Of a stretch of 47,720 bases of DNA, positions 44,602-47,720 are shown piece by piece. How positions within the stretch are numbered: the stretch's first letter is position 1; each line of letters begins with the position of its first letter. Both the position numbers and the translations under genes were made by a program. This DNA is from Lachnospiraceae bacterium (GTDB lineage Bacteria; Bacillota; Clostridia; Lachnospirales; Lachnospiraceae): NCBI GenBank assembly GCA_011959925.1, contig BLMD01000383.1, positions 1-47,720 on the forward strand. Reading direction: 5' to 3'. The notes under the pieces were generated by a model. That model ran no database searches. It saw only the letters and a program-made list of their open reading frames with translations, and was not told the origin of the DNA.

Positions 44602-45912
44602 ATGTGGGCATATGAAAGCGTATTTTATCAAATCTATCCGTTGGGGTTTTGCGGGGCCCCATATGAGAATGACGGAGTATTGACGCACAGGATATTAAAA
44701 GTAAAAGACTGGATTCCTCATATGAAGAAGCTGGGAATAAACGCCGTGTACTTTTCCCCGGTATTTGAATCGGATACACACGGCTATAATACAAGGGATT
44801 ATAAGAAAATCGACTGCCGTCTGGGAACGAATGAAGATTTTAAAGAGGTCTGCGGCGCGTTGCACAAAGAGGGGATCAAAGTTGTGCTGGACGGCGTGTT
44901 CAATCATGTAGGCAGAGGATTTTCTGCATTTTTGGACGTATTGAAAAACAGGGAGAATTCTGTGTACAGGGATTGGTTTCATATCGATTTCGGCGGAAAC
45001 TCCAATTACAATGACGGTCTTTGGTATGAGGGATGGGAAGGAAATTTTGACCTGGTAAAATTAAACCTCGGCAATCCGGAGGTGGTAGAGCACATTTTTT
45101 CGGCAGTGAAAAGCTGGGTGGAGGAGTTTGATATCGACGGATTGAGACTGGATGTGGCGTATTGCCTGACGCCTGACTTTTTGCGCCGTCTGCGGTCCTT
45201 TACCGACGGATTAAAAGAAGAATTCTTTTTGGTCGGAGAAACGCTGCACGGCGATTACAATCAGTGGATGAATCCGCAGATGCTGCATTCCGTGACGAAT
45301 TATGAGTGCTATAAGGGCCTGTATTCGAGCTTCAATTCCATGAATCTGTTTGAAATCGTGCATTCTCTGCTCCGGCAGTTCGGACCTGAGAACTGGACGC
45401 TGTATAAAGGGCAGCATCTGCTGTGTTTTGTGGATAATCACGACGTGACAAGGATCGCATCCAACCTTACGAATGCCAGGCATCTGCCGTTAATCTATGC
45501 CCTGACATTCGGTATGCCGGGAATCCCCTGTGTGTATTACGGAAGCGAATGGGGCGCAGAAGCGCATAAGTCGCAGGGAGATCCGGCGCTTCGGGCATGT
45601 TTTGAAGAACCGGTCGAGAATGAGCTTTCTGCGTGGATTTCCAGGCTGGCGGAAGCAAAGAAACAGTCAAAGGCGCTCAATTACGGAGGTTTTCGTTCGG
45701 TTGTGCTGACGAATAAACAGTGCATTTTTGAGCGGAAAACGGAAGACGAGCGCGTCATGGTAGCGATCAACGCGGATGAAGAGGAATATCACGCGCATTT
45801 TGACGCGGGCTGCGGCATGGCGGTTGATTTGATCACGAAAGAAACGCATGATTTCGGCGGCGGGAGCAGGCTGCCGGGCTACAGCGCTTATTTTTGGAAG
45901 ATGGAAAAGTAG
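44602..45912 (+). CDS. GH13 alpha-amylase family glycosidase
   Basis: The 436-residue product is a cytosolic glycoside hydrolase family 13 enzyme, probably acting on maltodextrins or cyclodextrin-like substrates. Its conserved regions are DGVFNHVG (region I), GLRLDVAY (region II with nucleophile Asp), FLVGETLHG (region III with acid/base Glu) and FVDNHDVTR (region IV with the third catalytic Asp). A short beta-sheet C-terminal domain follows (about 350-436). No signal peptide. AGGAGG at 44587-44592 fixes ATG 44602; an upstream in-frame ATG adds 22 basic residues. A strong terminator follows. Confidence 0.92.
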   Translation: MWAYESVFYQIYPLGFCGAPYENDGVLTHRILKVKDWIPHMKKLGINAVYFSPVFESDTHGYNTRDYKKIDCRLGTNEDFKEVCGALHKEGIKVVLDGVFNHVGRGFSAFLDVLKNRENSVYRDWFHIDFGGNSNYNDGLWYEGWEGNFDLVKLNLGNPEVVEHIFSAVKSWVEEFDIDGLRLDVAYCLTPDFLRRLRSFTDGLKEEFFLVGETLHGDYNQWMNPQMLHSVTNYECYKGLYSSFNSMNLFEIVHSLLRQFGPENWTLYKGQHLLCFVDNHDVTRIASNLTNARHLPLIYALTFGMPGIPCVYYGSEWGAEAHKSQGDPALRACFEEPVENELSAWISRLAEAKKQSKALNYGGFRSVVLTNKQCIFERKTEDERVMVAINADEEEYHAHFDAGCGMAVDLITKETHDFGGGSRLPGYSAYFWKMEK

Positions 45913-45946
45913 AAGGATTCGGACATTATAACAGATAAAAAGAAAG

Positions 45947-45991
45947 ATTCCCTGTATGCGGTAAGTGGGTACGGCATACAGGGAATTTTTT
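45947..45991 (+). terminator. Rho-independent terminator after the GH13 gene
   Basis: ATTCCCTGTATGC (45947-45959) pairs perfectly with GCATACAGGGAAT, followed by a T tract (TTTTT) to 45991. Confidence 0.92.
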
Positions 45992-46010
45992 GCTTACGTT
46001 TAGTCGTATG

Positions 46011-46044
46011 ATCATAAAAATGACATAAAAATTTCTTTTATGAT
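46011..46044 (+). repeat. Inverted repeat upstream of the LytTR regulator gene
   Basis: ATCATAAAA (46011-46019) and TTTTATGAT (46036-46044) form a perfect nine-base inverted repeat with a 16-base spacer that contains a further CATAAAA copy. It lies in the 173 bases between the GH13 terminator and the regulator gene, where a promoter is expected; no confident -35/-10 pair was found. It might be an operator. Confidence 0.45.
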
Positions 46045-46164
46045 GTTTTAAGTACCGATTATGCTGTGAAAGGGTTGCAGAAACATGTAAAGCCAAGTAT
46101 AATTCTAAATCGTGTCGAAATACAAACGATAAGATATTATAAAGATACGGGAGAAATAAAAAAG

Positions 46165-46905
46165 ATGGATAAAAAAATATTATTAATTGGAATTTGTGAT
46201 GATGAAAAAGAAGCGCTGAATCAGATTGCAGAATCCATAAAGGAGAGTATCCGGGAGATGGAACTCCCGATACACACAAAATGCCGGTTATTTCTGAATG
46301 GGGAAGGGATGTACCAGGCAATCGAAAAAGATGCGTTTGATCTGTTATTTGTGGATATAGAAATGCCCGGATTAAACGGATTCCAATTAGTAAAAAAGAT
46401 CTCGATGCGTCGAAAAATGCCGTGCCTGGTATTTGTTTCTGCTTACGAAAGTTTTGTTTTTGATTCACAGGAATATATGCCCTTATGGTTTGTAAGAAAA
46501 AGCAGCTTAAAGAGGGATATGTACCGGGCATTATATAAATATTTTGAAGTGAAACAGCCGCAGAAGGTCTGCTGTTTTGCCCAAAATAACGCGAAATTAC
46601 AGGAATTGTACATTCATGACATTGTGTATATAGAAAGCAGGGGGCATGCAGTATATATCCGGAAAACGCAGGGACGTGTGACGAAACAGTACGGAAGTTT
46701 AAAAGCATTTGAAAAAGAGCTGGCGCCGTATGATTTTCTGCGCATACATAAAAGTTACCTTGTGAATCAGGAATTTATTGCTGAAATCGGAAAGAAAGAA
46801 GTGTTTTTAAAAGACGGGTCCGCTTTGGAAATGGGAAGAGACCGCAGGAAATCGCTGTGCGAAGCTATGGCCAGGTATGAAAGGAAACACTATGGATATC
46901 AATGA
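46165..46905 (+). CDS. LytTR family response regulator
   Basis: The 246-residue product has an N-terminal receiver domain and a C-terminal LytTR DNA-binding domain, the AgrA/ComE architecture. The receiver has the acidic pair in GICDDEKEA (residues 9-17), phospho-acceptor Asp64 in LFVDIEMPGLNG and a Lys at WFVRKSS. The LytTR domain (about 145-243) shows IVYIESRGHAVYIRKTQG (split at its ends), FLRIHKSYLVNQEFI and VFLKDGSALEMGRDRR. Start ATG 46165 follows GGGAG; an upstream in-frame ATG adds 33 residues not typical of receivers. It overlaps the kinase gene at 46892. Confidence 0.93.
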   Translation: MDKKILLIGICDDEKEALNQIAESIKESIREMELPIHTKCRLFLNGEGMYQAIEKDAFDLLFVDIEMPGLNGFQLVKKISMRRKMPCLVFVSAYESFVFDSQEYMPLWFVRKSSLKRDMYRALYKYFEVKQPQKVCCFAQNNAKLQELYIHDIVYIESRGHAVYIRKTQGRVTKQYGSLKAFEKELAPYDFLRIHKSYLVNQEFIAEIGKKEVFLKDGSALEMGRDRRKSLCEAMARYERKHYGYQ

Positions 46906-47623
46906 GTATATCATAAACAGGCTTTCTGCCATACTGGCAAAAGCGGATCAATACCGGAAAGAACAAATGAGAATGAAACTCCGTTTGGAAGAGGAGAAAA
47001 AGATCCGGGAAGATATCATGGAATTATACAGGATCGGAAGGGAAATCAATCATTTGTGCCATGATATGAGAGGGAAATTGGAAACGTTATATTGGCTTCT
47101 GAAAAAGGGAAACTATACGGAGGCGGAAAAAAACCTGGAACAGATCTATGAGGAATTAAAAAAATATCCGGCGCTGCCGGAGGAGACGGGAAATGAAGGA
47201 TTAAACGCTGCATTGATTAATTATATACCGAAATGCACGGCGAAAGGGATCCGTTTTTCTTATGTGATACTGGGAAAACCCGATTGGATGGACAGTGTCG
47301 ATATGGGAAATCTCGTATATAATTTATTCAGCAACTGTCTGGATGCCTGTATCAAAACGAATGCGCAGGCATTTATCGAAATCGTGGTTCGGTCAGACTG
47401 CAGAAACATAGAAATCAGAGTGGAAAACAGTATTGCAGAAAGCGTCTTAAAAACAAATCCGGCATTGAACAGTCAGAAAGAACAGAAACACCGTCATGGT
47501 TTTGGGATGAAAACAATCTACCGGATTACAAAAAAGTATTACGGAATCTACGATTGCTGGGAAGAGAACGGAAGATTTATTCAGGAAATCTCTCTGTGGA
47601 ATGAGAAACGATACAAACAATAA
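46892..47623 (+). CDS. GHKL-type histidine kinase lacking membrane segments
   Basis: The 243-residue product is a histidine kinase of the GHKL class paired with the preceding LytTR regulator. After a coiled-coil-like start (residues 1-50) comes the H-box HLCHDMRGKLETL (phospho-acceptor His near 56), where the Asn of the usual HDYxNHL is Gly. The N-box is NLVYNLFSNCLDACI and the G-box HRHGFGMKTI. No hydrophobic segments are present, so the AgrC-type membrane sensor is missing. ATG 46892 follows AAAGGAAA; the gene overlaps the regulator stop. It is cytosolic, and its stimulus is unknown. Confidence 0.9.
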   Translation: MDINEYIINRLSAILAKADQYRKEQMRMKLRLEEEKKIREDIMELYRIGREINHLCHDMRGKLETLYWLLKKGNYTEAEKNLEQIYEELKKYPALPEETGNEGLNAALINYIPKCTAKGIRFSYVILGKPDWMDSVDMGNLVYNLFSNCLDACIKTNAQAFIEIVVRSDCRNIEIRVENSIAESVLKTNPALNSQKEQKHRHGFGMKTIYRITKKYYGIYDCWEENGRFIQEISLWNEKRYKQ

Positions 47624-47655
47624 AAAAGAGCCAGAATATATTTTGGGTTCTTTCT
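47624..47655 (+). terminator. Possible bidirectional terminator after the kinase gene
   Basis: AAAGAGCCA pairs imperfectly with TGGGTTCTTT around an AT-rich loop. A run of A precedes and TTTCT follows. Confidence 0.55.
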
Positions 47656-47668
47656 GAACTTTGGATAT

Positions 47669-47713
47669 AATCAATAAATGAGACAGGATTTACACCTGTC
47701 TTATTTATTGATT
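47669..47713 (+). terminator. Long perfect hairpin at the window end, probably a bidirectional terminator
   Basis: AATCAATAAATGAGACAGG (47669-47687) pairs with CCTGTCTTATTTATTGATT (47695-47713): 19 pairs including one G-U, loop ATTTACA. The AT-rich outer part can act as the T tract on both strands. A convergent gene may lie beyond the window. Confidence 0.7.
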
Positions 47714-47720
47714 TATTACT

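Noticed and set aside
45926..46708. A minus-strand open frame of about 260 codons over the terminator and the LytTR gene
   Set aside because: It runs through a clear + strand terminator and half of a well-supported response regulator; no ribosome binding site or family signature.

Overview
The window looks like a chromosomal segment of a flagellated, low-to-mid GC Firmicute of class Clostridia, most likely a Lachnospiraceae member. The basis is gene order and family content: the flhA-flhF-flhG-che-sigD order, the rplS-lepB-rbgA-rnhB-fliK-like-flhX block, DUF512 next to der, tig-clpP-clpX-lon-engB, and a DUF4250 protein. Nearly all genes are on the + strand, tightly packed, with strong AGGAGG-type ribosome binding sites. 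I see no tRNA, rRNA, CRISPR array, IS element or prophage; this is mostly core genome.

Region 1 (25-11630) is the distal part of a flagellar/chemotaxis operon: flhA, flhF, flhG, a CheA-like gene, cheW, cheC, cheD, a small membrane protein, fliA (sigma-28), a FapA/DUF342 protein and three poorly characterised proteins. The CheA homologue lacks both its phospho-acceptor histidine and its ATP-binding motifs, so it looks like a pseudokinase scaffold. cheB, cheY and receptor genes are absent from the window.

Region 2 (11637-17831) starts with a clear promoter and a possible L19 leader before rplS, followed by lepB, rbgA, rnhB, a FliK-like gene, a free FlhB C-terminal domain (flhX), yraN and pgeF. 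Two flagellar export accessories therefore sit inside a housekeeping cluster. carB follows with its own promoter and a strong terminator, without carA.

Region 3 (21261-25151) holds a YtrA-type GntR repressor, an ABC ATPase and a large permease behind a perfect inverted-repeat operator, then a separately transcribed GNAT acetyltransferase.

Region 4 (25247-34684) is housekeeping: a DUF512 radical-SAM-like protein, der, plsY, gpsA, a dUTPase, dnaE and pfkA. The 150-base gap before der can fold into a hairpin whose loop pairs with bases next to the der ribosome binding site.

Region 5 (34690-45991) is a proteostasis block (tig, clpP, clpX, lon) with engB, followed by a zinc-type ABC importer (binding protein, ATPase, permease), a cytosolic parvulin, a DUF4250 protein and a GH13 glycosidase ending at a strong terminator.

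Region 6 (46165 to the end) is a LytTR response regulator and a GHKL histidine kinase with no membrane segments, closed by two hairpins.

The best candidate for something undescribed is the degenerate CheA inside an otherwise intact CheW/CheC/CheD module. The der leader structure and the soluble GHKL/LytTR pair come next. All assignments come from reading the sequence and recalling families; no searches were run.
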